Shown: positions 50,694 through 61,042, counted from the first letter of the stretch. The stretch: 64,000 nt of DNA from Desulfotignum sp. (GCA_011390635.1 JAABSA010000015.1:1-64000); one strand, 5' to 3'. The notes: generated by a model from the letters alone, not told the origin. Translations and numbers: made by a program.

Positions 50694-51710
50694 ATGGAAC
50701 AGAACGTATCCAACATCAAACGGCTGAGTAATCCCATAGCATATGTGTTTTCGGTCTGCGGCTATGTTGCCCTTTTGTTTCTGGTCATCGGCTCTGTGTA
50801 TTATGCCACAGTGGCGGTGGATTATCAGTGGCGCTGGTTCAAGGTCCCCAAATATTTCATGTACCAGCAGGCCATCACCCTGTATGCGGAAGGGTATGGG
50901 GAAATCGATACCATTGCCGCCAATAAAGACAAAGTGGATATTCTGGTCACCACTGATGCCGGGGACAGGACCTATACGGTTCCCAGAGATTCCTTTGACT
51001 GGGTGGAGGGGGATATGGTGTCCCCCGGTGATGTCATTGCCAGCTATGAAGGGGGGTGGAAGCCCGGTATCCTGGCCAGAGGGTTGTGGGTGACCTTGAA
51101 AATTTCGTTTCTCTCCACTATTTTCGGAATTTTTCTGGGAATCGTCGGCGGTGTGGCAAGGGTCTCGGATACCCCGGTGCTGAAATGGTCGGCCATCACC
51201 TATGTGGAGGTTATCAGGGGGTCTCCTCTGCTGGTGCAGATCATGATTTTTTATTTTGTACTGGGAACCACCATGAATAATATTCTCATGATGAACGGGA
51301 TTCCCAAGCTTCATCCGGAATGGTACGGGATCATGGCATTGTCGGTTTTCACCGGGGCTTATGTGGTGGAGATCGTCCGGGCCGGCATTGAATCGATTCA
51401 CCCGGGTCAGGTGGAGGCGGCCAGGTCTTCGGGCATGACCTATTTTCAGTGCATGTTTTATATTATTCTTCCCCAGGCATTGAGAACCATTCTGCCGCCG
51501 CTGGCAGGCCAGTTCATCAACCTGATAAAGGATTCCTCGTTGCTGGGCATGATTTCCATCAGGGAGTTGACCAAAGCCACCCGTGAGGGCATTACCACAA
51601 GTCTGCAAACCTTTGAATTGTGGATTCTGTGTGCCATTCTCTATCTGCTCATGACGTTTACGCTTTCCATGTGTGTTCAGTATCTGGAAAGGAGGACAGC
51701 CACCAAATGA
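50694..51710 (+). CDS. polar amino acid ABC transporter permease
   Basis: 338 residues. After a first membrane span ([21 protein letters not shown]) comes an unusual ~75-residue hydrophilic stretch ([13 protein letters not shown] to [19 protein letters not shown]) before the HisM/GlnP-type permease core starts at [19 protein letters not shown]. The ATPase-contacting EAA loop is [27 protein letters not shown]. The inserted soluble segment is not part of ordinary GlnP permeases and might contact the binding protein. Its stop overlaps the ATPase start. Confidence 0.92.
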   Translation: MEQNVSNIKRLSNPIAYVFSVCGYVALLFLVIGSVYYATVAVDYQWRWFKVPKYFMYQQAITLYAEGYGEIDTIAANKDKVDILVTTDAGDRTYTVPRDSFDWVEGDMVSPGDVIASYEGGWKPGILARGLWVTLKISFLSTIFGIFLGIVGGVARVSDTPVLKWSAITYVEVIRGSPLLVQIMIFYFVLGTTMNNILMMNGIPKLHPEWYGIMALSVFTGAYVVEIVRAGIESIHPGQVEAARSSGMTYFQCMFYIILPQALRTILPPLAGQFINLIKDSSLLGMISIRELTKATREGITTSLQTFELWILCAILYLLMTFTLSMCVQYLERRTATK

Positions 51711-52438
51711 TAGAAGTTAACCATATTTATAAGACATTTTATGTTCCCCATGAGGTCAAGGCCCTTGTGGATGTTTCCAATAAAATTGAGGCGGGTGAAG
51801 TGGTGGTGGTCATCGGTCCGTCCGGTTCCGGGAAAAGTACGTTTCTGCGGTGTCTGAACCGTCTGGAAACAGCTGAGCACGGGCAGATTCTTGTCGATGG
51901 GGTGGATATTTTTGATCCCAAGACCGATATCAACACAGTCCGGGCGGAAATGGGCATGGTGTTCCAGTCCTTTAATCTGTATCCCCACTTAACGGTGCAC
52001 GGCAACGTAACCCTGGCCCAGAAACTGGTGAGAAAAAGGCATAAAAAAGAGCGGGAGGAAAAAACCATGATGCTGCTGGAAAAAGTAGGCATTGCCGCCA
52101 AGGCAAAGGCATGGCCTTCCAATCTGTCCGGCGGTCAGCAGCAGCGGGTGGCCATTGCCAGGGCTCTGGCAATGGATCCCAAGATCATGCTGTTTGACGA
52201 GCCCACCTCAGCTCTGGATCCGGAAATGATCGGCGAGGTGCTGGATGTCATGAAAGCGCTGGCCAAAGAAGGCATGACCATGGTGTGTGTCACCCATGAA
52301 ATGGGCTTTGCCAGGGAGGTGGCGGACCGTGTTATCTTCATGGACGAGGGCATGATTGTCGAAGAAGGCACCCCTGAAAAATTTTATCAAAACCCCAGCC
52401 ACGACAGAACCAAGCTCTTTTTAAAACAGATTTTGTAA
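51707..52438 (+). CDS. polar amino acid ABC transporter ATP-binding protein
   Basis: 243 residues starting [20 protein letters not shown]. Walker A is [17 protein letters not shown], the Q-loop [13 protein letters not shown], signature [16 protein letters not shown], Walker [16 protein letters not shown] and the H-loop [16 protein letters not shown]. It closely follows the GlnQ/HisP pattern and powers uptake by the adjoining permease. The start overlaps the permease stop by 4 bp (ATGA). It completes the transporter with one permease gene, implying a permease homodimer. Confidence 0.95.
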   Translation: MIEVNHIYKTFYVPHEVKALVDVSNKIEAGEVVVVIGPSGSGKSTFLRCLNRLETAEHGQILVDGVDIFDPKTDINTVRAEMGMVFQSFNLYPHLTVHGNVTLAQKLVRKRHKKEREEKTMMLLEKVGIAAKAKAWPSNLSGGQQQRVAIARALAMDPKIMLFDEPTSALDPEMIGEVLDVMKALAKEGMTMVCVTHEMGFAREVADRVIFMDEGMIVEEGTPEKFYQNPSHDRTKLFLKQIL

Positions 52439-52446
52439 TAAATTGA

Positions 52447-52995
52447 TCACAATTGTAAGACCGAAGCCCACCGGGCAAACCTGTGGGCGTGTTCCATATC
52501 AATGGTACCAAGTTCTACAATGATATCAGGGACTGTGCGCGGTCGGTGACGGTTTGCGAAGGTTTTGGAAAAAAACTTATCGGCACAGCAGATGATTTTT
52601 TCCTCCAGGGTCAGTGGCACCATGTCCCGCCGGGGAAGTGGCAGATTGTGGCGAAGAATGTTATCAAGGGAGATGCCGGCCCCGGTGTGACGTTCAGCCA
52701 CCAGCCCGAAGGCCGGATCAAGCCCTTCTTTGTCCAGCAGTTTGCGGCCCAGGTATCCGTGGCAGATATAGGGAGCATCCCCGGTGCAGCCGATGCCCGG
52801 GGATGCGGTCAAAAAAATACCGATATCATGGAGCATGGCCGCCTGTTCAATGAACTCCATATCCAGGTCGGGGCGGTCCAGATTTTGGGCTATCTCTATA
52901 CTTTTTTTGGCCACCTGCCGGCTGTGGGCCACCAGAATGGCATGGGTGTCTGATCCCGGTTGATAAAATTTTTCAATGACATGCAACGGATCCAT
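52447..52995 (-). CDS. HD-domain hydrolase
   Basis: 182 residues. The metal-binding HD motifs are VAHSRQVAKKSIEIAQNL (first His), AAMLHDIGIF (HD) and CHGYLGRKLLDKEGLDPAFGLVAERHTG (later His residues). Such small HD proteins are phosphohydrolases, often on nucleotides; the substrate is not known here. It begins 2 bp after prfB stops, so it is the last gene of the lnt-prfB operon. It converges with the ABC ATPase gene (8 bp apart). Confidence 0.85.
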   Translation of the reverse strand: MDPLHVIEKFYQPGSDTHAILVAHSRQVAKKSIEIAQNLDRPDLDMEFIEQAAMLHDIGIFLTASPGIGCTGDAPYICHGYLGRKLLDKEGLDPAFGLVAERHTGAGISLDNILRHNLPLPRRDMVPLTLEEKIICCADKFFSKTFANRHRPRTVPDIIVELGTIDMEHAHRFARWASVLQL

Positions 52996-52997
52996 GA

Positions 52998-54087
52998 TCA
53001 GGACAACAACACACCTTCGATAAGGCCGTCCAGATCACCGTCCAGCACCCGTTCCACATCCCCGATTTCCTGATCAGTCCTGTGGTCTTTGACCAGGCGG
53101 TAGGGATGCAGCACATAGGAACGGATCTGGCTGCCCCAGGCAATGTCATCCTTGCCGTCATGCAAGGACTGCATTTTTTCGTCCTGTTTTTGTTTTTCCA
53201 GCTGGTAGAGCCGCGATTTAAGAACCTTCATGGCAATTTCTTTGTTCCGGTGCTGGGAGGGTTCCTGTTGACACTGAACCACTGTGCCGGTGGGCAGGTG
53301 GGTGATGCGTACCGCAGAACTGGTCTTGTTCACATGCTGGCCTCCTGCTCCCGAGGCCCGGAACACATCGATGCGAAGTTCTTTTTCATCAATATCAATA
53401 TGGATGTCATCTTTGATGTCCGGATACACAAACACCGAGGCAAAGGAGGTGTGGCGCTTGCCGTTGGCATTGAAAGGGGATATGCGCACCAGACGGTGAA
53501 CCCCGGATTCCACTTTCATGAACCCGAAGCAGTTTTTACCCGCCACCTTGAATGTAACCCCCTTGATACCGGCTTCATCCCCGGGCTGAAAATCTATGAG
53601 GGTCAGTGTATATCCTTTTTTATCGATCCACCGGGTATACATGCGAAACAGCATTTCCGCCCAGTCCTGGGAATCGGTGCCGCCGGCCCCGGCATTGATG
53701 GACACCAGGGCATCCCTGGCATCATCTTCATGGTCCAGGGTGATGTCCAGTGAAAATTGTTTAATTTTTTTTTCTATTTCTGCCAGTTGCCTGCCCACGT
53801 CTGCTTCCGCTTCCCTGTCTTTTTCTTCCAGGGCCATTTCCAACAGCATCCGGGCATCTTCTATGTCTGCACAGATGGTGTTGCAATGGGTTAAAAGATC
53901 GGACAGGACGGTCTGTTCTTTCAGCATCCGGGTGGCGTTTTCCGGATCATCCCAGAACTCCTGCCTGGCAATGAAATGTTCCAGTTCTCCCAGACGTCTT
54001 TGTTTGACCGGCAGGTCAAAGATACTCCTTGAGGCGGTCGGCTTTGGCGGTGAGGGTTGATATGGTCTGTTTCAAGTCTGTATTCAT
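52998..54087 (-). CDS. prfB: peptide chain release factor 2, with programmed +1 frameshift
   Basis: RF2 releases finished proteins at UGA and UAA codons. The reading frame starts at 54087 (MNTDLKQTISTLTAKADRLKEYL, 23 residues) and meets UGA as codon 24. After a +1 shift it continues DLPVKQRRLGELEHF and runs unbroken to 52998. Family motifs are VRISPFNANGKRHTSF with the UGA-reading SPF, and ASGAGGQHVNKTSS with the catalytic GGQ. Low RF2 favours the shift, giving autoregulation. Total about 362 residues, normal. It overlaps lnt by 4 bp. Confidence 0.97.
54016..54030 (-). promoter_or_regulatory. prfB programmed frameshift site
   Basis: On the minus strand AAGGAG (54030-54025), TAT, CTT and TGA C (TGA at 54018-54016) reproduce the conserved prfB signal: an internal Shine-Dalgarno sequence 3 bases before the CTT slippery codon and an in-frame stop followed by C. 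Confidence 0.95.
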
Positions 54088-55667
54088 GGGTGATATCTCC
54101 TTCTTATATATTGTATGCCTTTTACCATAAAACCCATGGTCATTGCAATAACACAGGCAAACGCAAAAATATCCCCATGGCGGGTATACAATGACAGCTG
54201 GGTTAAGGCAGGCATGGACTGGACAATGAAGGCATCGGTGAACAGCAGGGTTGGCTGGAAAATGTGTCCTGTGGGATCTATAAATCCGGATATCCCGGTA
54301 TTGGCTGCTCTGGCAACGCTTCTGCGGTTTTCCACTGCCCTGAGAACTGCAATGGAAAAATGCTGGGCCGCGGCTGACGTGCGGCCGAACCAGGCATCAT
54401 TGGTCACCGTGGTCAAAATATCAGCCTTGTTTTTGACAAACTGCCGGGAAATGGAGGGAAACAGAATTTCAAAGCAGATCAAAATTCCGGTTTTATGGTC
54501 TGCAAAGGCAAGCGGAATATATGCGGCATCCCCCCTGGAAAAATTTCCTGCCTGCTGTGTGAGTTTTTCCATGAAAAAAAGCAGGCCCTGGAAAGGGACA
54601 TATTCGCCGAAAGGTACCAGATGGGTTTTGTCATAGATCCCAAGAGGTATGGACAGCTGGTTGAGCAGGAACACCCGGTTAAAATACCGGATATCGTCAT
54701 TGCTGGTTTCCACGGCCGGGCTTCCCATGAGAAAATGGGTTTTGGCCTTGCGGACATAACGGTCCACCCGGTTGGAAAGATCCAGATCATGGCCGTAGTA
54801 AAACGGCAGGGCAGTTTCCGGCCAGATGATCAGATCTGGCTCAAACCGGGCTGCCGCCAAAGACAGACGGCCGTATTTTTCAATGGTGGCCTGGCGAAAG
54901 GTGTCACTCCATTTCAGATCCTGGCGGATGTTTCCCTGAATAATGGCCAGTTTTGTTTCCGGGGCCCGGGCCATCGCCTGCTCTATCTGGGGAATACGCT
55001 TTATGCCGTACATATAGGCTGCTGCCAGAACCATAAGTGTGTAGGACACACCTATGAAAATACGGAAAAAAAAGTGTCTGTCCAGAGAGCCGTTCAAGGA
55101 TTTGGCCTGTATCCACAATGTGCTGATCAGGGTATTGCACAAAACCAGCACAAAGGAAATACCCAGCACCCCTGTCACATCCGCCATCTGAACGAGAAAA
55201 CGGTCGGCATACTGGCTGTAGCCCAGAGCACCCCAGGCAAACCCTGTGAACAAATAGGTGCGCACAAATTCAAGTCCGGTCCAGATACAGGCTCCTGCCA
55301 GGGGGATCAGGGCAGGTGTTGGATGCAGCGTTTTGATGGCAAAGGTAAACAGCGCCGGATACAAAGACAGGTACAGGCAAAGCAGGATCAAGGCAGAGAC
55401 AGCCAGCAGGAGATGAAGCCCTCCATAGGTGCACAGGGTGGGTACAATCCAGTACAGCAGGGTGGTAAAATGCACAAATCCGGCCGCAAACCCGGCTGCA
55501 AAAGACTGACGGGCGGTCATGGATTCCAGCGAAATGAGCAATGGACACAGGGCCACAAATGCCAGATAATGCAACCCGGTGTCTGGAAAACAGGCTGTGA
55601 GCAAAAGACCGCTGATCATTGCCGGAAAATATGCAGTCCAGGAACGTATAGGGAGAAAAGAAACCAT
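54084..55667 (-). CDS. lnt: apolipoprotein N-acyltransferase
   Basis: 527 residues from the ATG at 55667 (a TTG 30 bases earlier also keeps frame). About seven hydrophobic spans (first ~215 residues) precede a nitrilase-like periplasmic domain with the catalytic set LIIWPETALPF (Glu), YDKTHLVPFGEYVPF (Lys) and GILICFEILFPSISRQ (Cys), then NDAWFGRTSAAAQHF and ANTGISGFIDPTG. It adds the third acyl chain to lipoproteins in the inner membrane. It heads the lnt-prfB-HD operon. Confidence 0.94.
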   Translation of the reverse strand: MVSFLPIRSWTAYFPAMISGLLLTACFPDTGLHYLAFVALCPLLISLESMTARQSFAAGFAAGFVHFTTLLYWIVPTLCTYGGLHLLLAVSALILLCLYLSLYPALFTFAIKTLHPTPALIPLAGACIWTGLEFVRTYLFTGFAWGALGYSQYADRFLVQMADVTGVLGISFVLVLCNTLISTLWIQAKSLNGSLDRHFFFRIFIGVSYTLMVLAAAYMYGIKRIPQIEQAMARAPETKLAIIQGNIRQDLKWSDTFRQATIEKYGRLSLAAARFEPDLIIWPETALPFYYGHDLDLSNRVDRYVRKAKTHFLMGSPAVETSNDDIRYFNRVFLLNQLSIPLGIYDKTHLVPFGEYVPFQGLLFFMEKLTQQAGNFSRGDAAYIPLAFADHKTGILICFEILFPSISRQFVKNKADILTTVTNDAWFGRTSAAAQHFSIAVLRAVENRRSVARAANTGISGFIDPTGHIFQPTLLFTDAFIVQSMPALTQLSLYTRHGDIFAFACVIAMTMGFMVKGIQYIRRRYHP

Positions 55668-55777
55668 TTTTTTTCCATTAGTCTTAAATAAAACCAAAAA
55701 GTCTGCTATACTTATCAGCTACTGGATGCACAGTCAATTTTATGTGTCGATATAATTTTTTGGAACAGGAGACGGTC

Positions 55778-57331
55778 ATGTTTATGGCAGATAACCTTTC
55801 AAACGATGTCCTATCATCAAGTCTCCAGCAGATGCAGTCGGTTTTCGGCGCATGCCCTGCCGGCATCGGGATCGTACAAAACGATCTGATTGTCTGGGCC
55901 AATGACACATTTTATGCCATGCTGGGATATACGCCAGGCAGTTTGAACAATAAACATGCCCGCGACGTATTCCCCACACAAAAAGAGCATAAACGCGTGG
56001 CAGCCGTGCTTGCAAAGGGCATGGACAGATTCGGTTCCGGTATGGCGGAAACCCGGTTATCCAGAAAAGAAGGCCCCCCCCTTGACTGCCGTATCCGAGC
56101 TTCCCGCCTGGACAAAAAAAATCCTGCAGCCGGTACGGTGATGGTGGTCACCGATATTTCAGATATAAAATCCCTTCAGATCCAGCTTCAGCAGGCCCAG
56201 AAGATGGAAGCCATCGGTGTACTGGCAGGGGGTATTTCCCATGATTTTAATAATATCCTCATGGGTATCCAGGGGCATTTGTCTTTGATGCGCATTGATC
56301 TGACCGCCACTGAAAAAGTGATTTCCCATATTCACCAGATCACTAGACTGGTGGAAACAGCCAGCGAATTGACCGGGCGGCTTCTGGGTTTTGCCAGGGG
56401 GGGCAAATACCAGATCAAGGTTCTGGACATCAACCCGGTGGTGAAAATGGCCATGAATCTTTTTAAACCTACCCGCAAGGACCTGACCTTCCAAGAAACC
56501 TATGCAGAGGATCTGGATATGGTGGATGCAGACCAGTCCCAGCTGGAACAGGTGTGCCTCTATATCATCGGTAATGCATCACAGGCCATGCTGGACGAAG
56601 GAACGTTGTCGATTTCCACCAAAAATATCAGGATCCCGGAGGACCATGGATACCCCTTTTCGGTTAAATCCGGTTCATATGTGAAAATCAGTATCCAGGA
56701 TACAGGTATTGGTATGGATGCAGAAACCCAGAAAAAAATATTTGATCCTTTTTTTTCCACCCGGAAAAACGGGAATCAAAACGGGCGGGGTCTTGGATTG
56801 TCCACCGTATATGGCATTGTGAAAAATCATGGGGGGTTCATAACAGTCCAGAGTTCTTTGGGAGAGGGCTCCACCTTCCATGTCTTTTTACCGGCCACAG
56901 CCAAAGCCGCTTCATCATCTGTGGCTACTTCAGATACGGATGCCCTGCCCAGGGGATCAGAAACCATATTACTGGTGGATGATCAGGCTGAGATCATCAA
57001 TGTGGGGAAAAACTTTTTATCCCGCCTGGGGTATAAACCCATAACTGCCCGGAACGGCCTGGAAGCAGTGGAGATTTTCCGCATGTACCAGGATGAAATT
57101 TCCCTTGTGATTCTGGATATGGCCATGCCGAAAATGGGTGGCAAAAAAACACTTGATCTGATCCACCAGATCCGGGAAAGTATCAAGATCCTTGTAACCA
57201 TGGGACAGATTGCAGATGGTGAAATGGAAGGTCTGCTCAGCCAGGGGTGCCATGGATTTATCCAGAAACCCTTTTCCATGTATGAGTTTTCCAAGGCTAT
57301 TCGCAATGTGCTGGATAAACGAGCCGACTGA
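55778..57331 (+). CDS. PAS hybrid histidine kinase with C-terminal receiver
   Basis: 517 residues. A PAS domain (~20-130: GIGIVQNDLIVWANDTFYAMLGYTPG) leads to a kinase core with MEAIGVLAGGISHDFNNILMGIQ (H-box His), GNASQAMLDEGTLSIS (N-box), DTGIGMDAETQKKIFDPFFSTR and a G-rich lid. A receiver follows (TILLVDDQAEIINVGKNFL, LVILDMAMPKMGGKK with phospho-Asp, and GFIQKPFSMYEF). No membrane span, so it senses a cytoplasmic signal. AGGAGA precedes the ATG. It is monocistronic and divergent from lnt; partner unknown. Confidence 0.93.
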   Translation: MFMADNLSNDVLSSSLQQMQSVFGACPAGIGIVQNDLIVWANDTFYAMLGYTPGSLNNKHARDVFPTQKEHKRVAAVLAKGMDRFGSGMAETRLSRKEGPPLDCRIRASRLDKKNPAAGTVMVVTDISDIKSLQIQLQQAQKMEAIGVLAGGISHDFNNILMGIQGHLSLMRIDLTATEKVISHIHQITRLVETASELTGRLLGFARGGKYQIKVLDINPVVKMAMNLFKPTRKDLTFQETYAEDLDMVDADQSQLEQVCLYIIGNASQAMLDEGTLSISTKNIRIPEDHGYPFSVKSGSYVKISIQDTGIGMDAETQKKIFDPFFSTRKNGNQNGRGLGLSTVYGIVKNHGGFITVQSSLGEGSTFHVFLPATAKAASSSVATSDTDALPRGSETILLVDDQAEIINVGKNFLSRLGYKPITARNGLEAVEIFRMYQDEISLVILDMAMPKMGGKKTLDLIHQIRESIKILVTMGQIADGEMEGLLSQGCHGFIQKPFSMYEFSKAIRNVLDKRAD

Positions 57332-57334
57332 AAC

Positions 57335-58069
57335 CTATACCATCCCGCCGTTGACCCCGATGACCTGGCCGTTCACATAGCCGGCCCTGGATGAGCATAA
57401 AAACGAAACCACGGCAGCAACCTCTTCCGGCTGTCCCAATCGCCCGGCCGGGATGGTCTGCCGGATTTTGTCCAGGTCCAGGCCCTGGAGCATTCCGGTT
57501 TCAATGAACCCGGGTGCCACTGCATTCACTGTGATGCCACGGCTGCCGATTTCTCTGGCCAGGGCTTTGGTGGCACCGATGACCCCTGCCTTGGCAGCGC
57601 TGTAGTTGACCTGCCCGGCATTTCCCATCTGGCCGGCGGTGGAACTTATGGTAATGATACGTCCTTTTTTCTGCCGGAGCATCTGCCGCACTACCGGTCG
57701 GGTCATATGATAAAATCCGGTAAGATGGGTTTCCATAACCATTTCCCAGGCCGGCTTTTTCATCATGGCAAATAAATGGTCATCCCGGATACCGGCATTG
57801 TTCACCAGAATATCCAGTCGGCCGCGCTGCTGTATAATGTCTTTTACAGCAGCTTCACACTGGGCCTGGATGGTGACATCAAACTGGATTGTTTCGGCCC
57901 GGCCGTTGCGGGAGATGATGGTATCAACTGTGTGCCGGGCGCCCGCCTTGTCCGATTGGTAGTTGATAAAAACATAAATTCCCTGTTCTGCCAGGTCCAT
58001 GGCAATGGCTTGGCCGATACCTTTGGATGCGCCGGTTACCAGGGCGGCTTGATCTGATAGTGTGTTCAT
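57335..58069 (-). CDS. FabG-like short-chain dehydrogenase/reductase
   Basis: 244 residues. NAD(P)-binding ALVTGASKGIGQAIAMDL, the LVNNAGIRDDH motif, and the catalytic Ser-Tyr-Lys in IITISSTAGQMGNAGQVNYSAAKAG match 3-oxoacyl-ACP reductase, with the C-terminal YVNGQVIGVNGG typical of FabG. No acyl carrier protein or other fab gene is nearby, so it may serve another 3-oxoacyl substrate. The start at 58069 is fixed by GGGAG; the frame opens 36 bases earlier. It converges with the hybrid kinase (3 bp apart). Confidence 0.9.
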   Translation of the reverse strand: MNTLSDQAALVTGASKGIGQAIAMDLAEQGIYVFINYQSDKAGARHTVDTIISRNGRAETIQFDVTIQAQCEAAVKDIIQQRGRLDILVNNAGIRDDHLFAMMKKPAWEMVMETHLTGFYHMTRPVVRQMLRQKKGRIITISSTAGQMGNAGQVNYSAAKAGVIGATKALAREIGSRGITVNAVAPGFIETGMLQGLDLDKIRQTIPAGRLGQPEEVAAVVSFLCSSRAGYVNGQVIGVNGGMV

Positions 58070-58204
58070 GACTCTCCCATTACCATCCATGCAATAAGAT
58101 TTCAAGTGCTGGAATTGTTTTATTGCGCTTTACAATTTACAGACCAAATGTTATTCTCTGCGATGGTCAAATGATCATATGAACAGCAGCGTCAGGAGTT
58201 TTTT

Positions 58205-58657
58205 ATGGAACATATAGAAATTCGTTTCGGTAACAACCTTGAAGCATATGACACTGAAGAAAAGTCCTTTGAAGAAATGTTTCAATCTGTGAATCCCATG
58301 TTCTGCTTTTCAAAGCGTGTCTGGAAACCCCAGATGGATATATTTGAAACACGCATTGAAATTATTATCCAGGCAGAGATTGCAGGGGTGAAAAAAGAGG
58401 ATATTGTAATCGACGTCAGTAACAAGGCGGTTAAGATTTCAGGAAGCAGAAAATGCAGCCAGCCGGATGTTACAGCCACCTACCGTTTGGCCGAGATCCA
58501 GTTCGGCCAGTTTGAAAGGGTATTGTATCTGCCTAGTGTGATCGATGTGGAAAAAGTGTCCGCTGTTTTTAACAATGGTTTTCTTCAGCTGACGCTGGGC
58601 AAATTGTTTGTGGAAAATATCAAGCACAGACATAACCTGTCTATGGATTTTATCTAG
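58205..58657 (+). CDS. Hsp20/alpha-crystallin small heat-shock protein
   Basis: 150 residues. After a ~35-residue variable N-terminus the alpha-crystallin domain runs WKPQMDIFETRIEIIIQAEIAGVKKEDIVIDVSNKAVKISGSRK, through FGQFERVLYLPSVIDVEKVSAVFNNGFLQLTL. The usual C-terminal IxI anchor is not evident, which may alter oligomer assembly. It holds unfolded proteins. It is 27 bp upstream of lon, making a heat-stress pair; no CIRCE element was seen upstream. Confidence 0.88.
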   Translation: MEHIEIRFGNNLEAYDTEEKSFEEMFQSVNPMFCFSKRVWKPQMDIFETRIEIIIQAEIAGVKKEDIVIDVSNKAVKISGSRKCSQPDVTATYRLAEIQFGQFERVLYLPSVIDVEKVSAVFNNGFLQLTLGKLFVENIKHRHNLSMDFI

Positions 58658-58684
58658 CGCAAGGGTTCATACAAAGGAATACAA

Positions 58685-61042
58685 ATGGATGATATCAGCC
58701 ACGCCTCTTCTTCCACCATTTCAACCAATGATATCCCCGGTACGATTCCCATCCTTCCCATCGTCGATACCAATCTGTTTCCCAAAATGGTGCTGCCCTT
58801 GGTGTTGATCCAGAAAGAAGCCATCGACCTTATTGATGAAGCCATGGCAGGCAGCCGGATGCTTGGCCTGCTGCTGTCCAGACGGTCTGATCTGGATTCA
58901 AAACACACGGCCGACGATCTGTATCGCGTCGGTACCGTAGCCATGATTTTAAAAATGTCCAAAATGGAGGATGAAAAAGCCCAGCTGCTTATCCAGGGTC
59001 TGAACCGGTTCAAAGTGACGAAATTTCTCCAGGGAAAGCCGTATTTACAGGCAGATATTGCGGTTCTGACCTGTAAAAATGCGGACCGGAGCATTGAAAA
59101 TCGCGCCCTCATGGCCAATATCGCAGAACAATATGAAAAAATCGTCAATTTGTCGCCCGGCCTGCCCAATGAAATGGCACGGATGATTAAATCCCTGCAG
59201 GATCCCAATGTTCTGGCTGATATGGTTGCTTCCACCATCAATGCCCCGGTCAGGGAAAAACAAAAAGTGATAGAATTGACCGATGTGAAAAAACGGTTGA
59301 AAAAAGTCACCCGTCTGGTGAATGACCAGCTGGAAATACTGGAAATGGGATCCAAGATCCAGAATCAGGTAAAAGAAGATATGGACAAGCAGCAGCGTGA
59401 ATATTATCTGCGCCAGCAGCTCAAGGCCATAAGGGAGGAACTGGGGGAAACAGAAGGTGAACGCGTGGAAATCCGCGAATACCAGGCCCTTATAAAGAAA
59501 AATCACCTGCCGGAGGAAGCCCGGAAAGAAGCAGAAAGGGAACTTTTGCGCCTGTCCCGGATGCATCCTTCATCTTCGGAATATGTGGTGGCATCCAGCT
59601 ATCTGGACTGGCTCACAACTCTTCCCTGGCAAAAGGCATCAAAGGATATGCTGGATATCAAATCAGCCCGCCGCATATTGAACCAGGACCACCATGGTCT
59701 GGAAAAGCCCAAAAAACGGATCCTCGAATATCTGGCTGTGCGAAAACTCAAAAAAGATTCTAAAGGGCCTATCCTTTGTTTTGCAGGTCCCCCCGGTACC
59801 GGAAAAACCTCTCTGGGCCGCTCCATTGCAAAGGCCCTGGGCAGAAAGTTTGTGCGTATTTCCCTGGGGGGGGTACGGGATGAAGCAGAGATCCGGGGAC
59901 ATCGCCGGACCTATGTGGGGGCCCTGCCCGGCCGTATTATCCAGAATATCCGGAAAGCAGGCAAAAAAAACCCTGTGTTCATGCTGGATGAAATCGACAA
60001 GGTGGATTCCTCCTACCACGGAGATCCTTCCTCGGCCCTGCTGGAAGTGCTGGACCCTGAGCAGAATTATTCCTTTACCGACCATTACCTGGATGTGTCC
60101 TTTGATCTTTCCGATGTGATATTTTTGACCACTGCCAACGTGCTTCACACCATCCCCGGGCCTCTGCGGGACCGCATGGAGGTGCTGGAACTCAACGGGT
60201 ATACCGAGGATGAAAAACAAAAAATAGCCACCCGGTACCTTATTCCACGACAGCGGGAAGCAAACGGCCTTACTGCCGGCCAGATTCGTTTCACAGCCGG
60301 TGCCGTGAAAAAAATCATCACCGGTTATACAAGAGAATCGGGCCTGCGGAACCTGGAACGTCAGATCGGGGCAGTGTGCCGGGGGGTGGCTGCCAAGATA
60401 GCGGAAGAAGAAGTAACCCATCTGGTCATCACGAAAGAGGATCTTCACGAATACCTGGGACCGGACCAGAACATGCCGGATCTGGCCCTGCGCATCAAGA
60501 CCCCCGGAGTGGCAGTGGGTCTTGCCTGGACCCCGGTGGGGGGTGAAATTTTATTTGTGGAGGCGGTTGCCATGAAAGGGGGCAAGGGAATGACCCTCAC
60601 CGGCCAGCTGGGGGATGTCATGAAAGAATCCGCCACCACGGCCTTGAGTTTTATCCGGTCCCATGCCGGAGAACTGGGAGTGGATGAATCCTTTTTTGAT
60701 ACCCATGATATCCATGTTCATGTGCCGGCCGGATCCATTCCCAAGGACGGCCCTTCGGCCGGTGTAACCATGCTGGCGGCCCTGGTTTCGTTGGTTACCG
60801 GGAAAAAGGTTCGGCCCCGGCTGGCCATGACCGGTGAAATAACCCTCAGAGGCGAGATACTGCCTGTGGGCGGGGTCAAGGAAAAAATTATTGCCGCCCA
60901 CAGGGCCGGCATCCGGTCTGTTATTCTGCCGTTATGGAACAAAAAAGACATGGAAGATATACCCCGGCATATCCAGGAGCAGATGAGCTTTTTTTTCACC
61001 GATAAAATGGAAGATGTAATCTTACACGCATTTGACCCATGA
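58685..61042 (+). CDS. lon: ATP-dependent Lon protease
   Basis: 785 residues, standard length. The LON substrate domain (~20-215, IPILPIVDTNLFPKMVLPLVLIQ), coiled coil, AAA+ module with CFAGPPGTGKTSLGRSIAKAL and NPVFMLDEIDKVDSSYHGDPSSALLEVLDPEQN, and the protease domain with PKDGPSAGVTM (Ser near 690) and GGVKEKIIAAHRAGI (Lys near 732) are all intact. It degrades damaged and regulatory proteins. It lies between hsp20 and the RlpA-like gene, which it overlaps by 4 bp. Confidence 0.98.
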   Translation: MDDISHASSSTISTNDIPGTIPILPIVDTNLFPKMVLPLVLIQKEAIDLIDEAMAGSRMLGLLLSRRSDLDSKHTADDLYRVGTVAMILKMSKMEDEKAQLLIQGLNRFKVTKFLQGKPYLQADIAVLTCKNADRSIENRALMANIAEQYEKIVNLSPGLPNEMARMIKSLQDPNVLADMVASTINAPVREKQKVIELTDVKKRLKKVTRLVNDQLEILEMGSKIQNQVKEDMDKQQREYYLRQQLKAIREELGETEGERVEIREYQALIKKNHLPEEARKEAERELLRLSRMHPSSSEYVVASSYLDWLTTLPWQKASKDMLDIKSARRILNQDHHGLEKPKKRILEYLAVRKLKKDSKGPILCFAGPPGTGKTSLGRSIAKALGRKFVRISLGGVRDEAEIRGHRRTYVGALPGRIIQNIRKAGKKNPVFMLDEIDKVDSSYHGDPSSALLEVLDPEQNYSFTDHYLDVSFDLSDVIFLTTANVLHTIPGPLRDRMEVLELNGYTEDEKQKIATRYLIPRQREANGLTAGQIRFTAGAVKKIITGYTRESGLRNLERQIGAVCRGVAAKIAEEEVTHLVITKEDLHEYLGPDQNMPDLALRIKTPGVAVGLAWTPVGGEILFVEAVAMKGGKGMTLTGQLGDVMKESATTALSFIRSHAGELGVDESFFDTHDIHVHVPAGSIPKDGPSAGVTMLAALVSLVTGKKVRPRLAMTGEITLRGEILPVGGVKEKIIAAHRAGIRSVILPLWNKKDMEDIPRHIQEQMSFFFTDKMEDVILHAFDP

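Noticed and set aside
52998-53927. prfB starting at an internal ATG (309 residues)
   Set aside because: The upstream frame plus the +1 frameshift signal gives the full-length conserved RF2.
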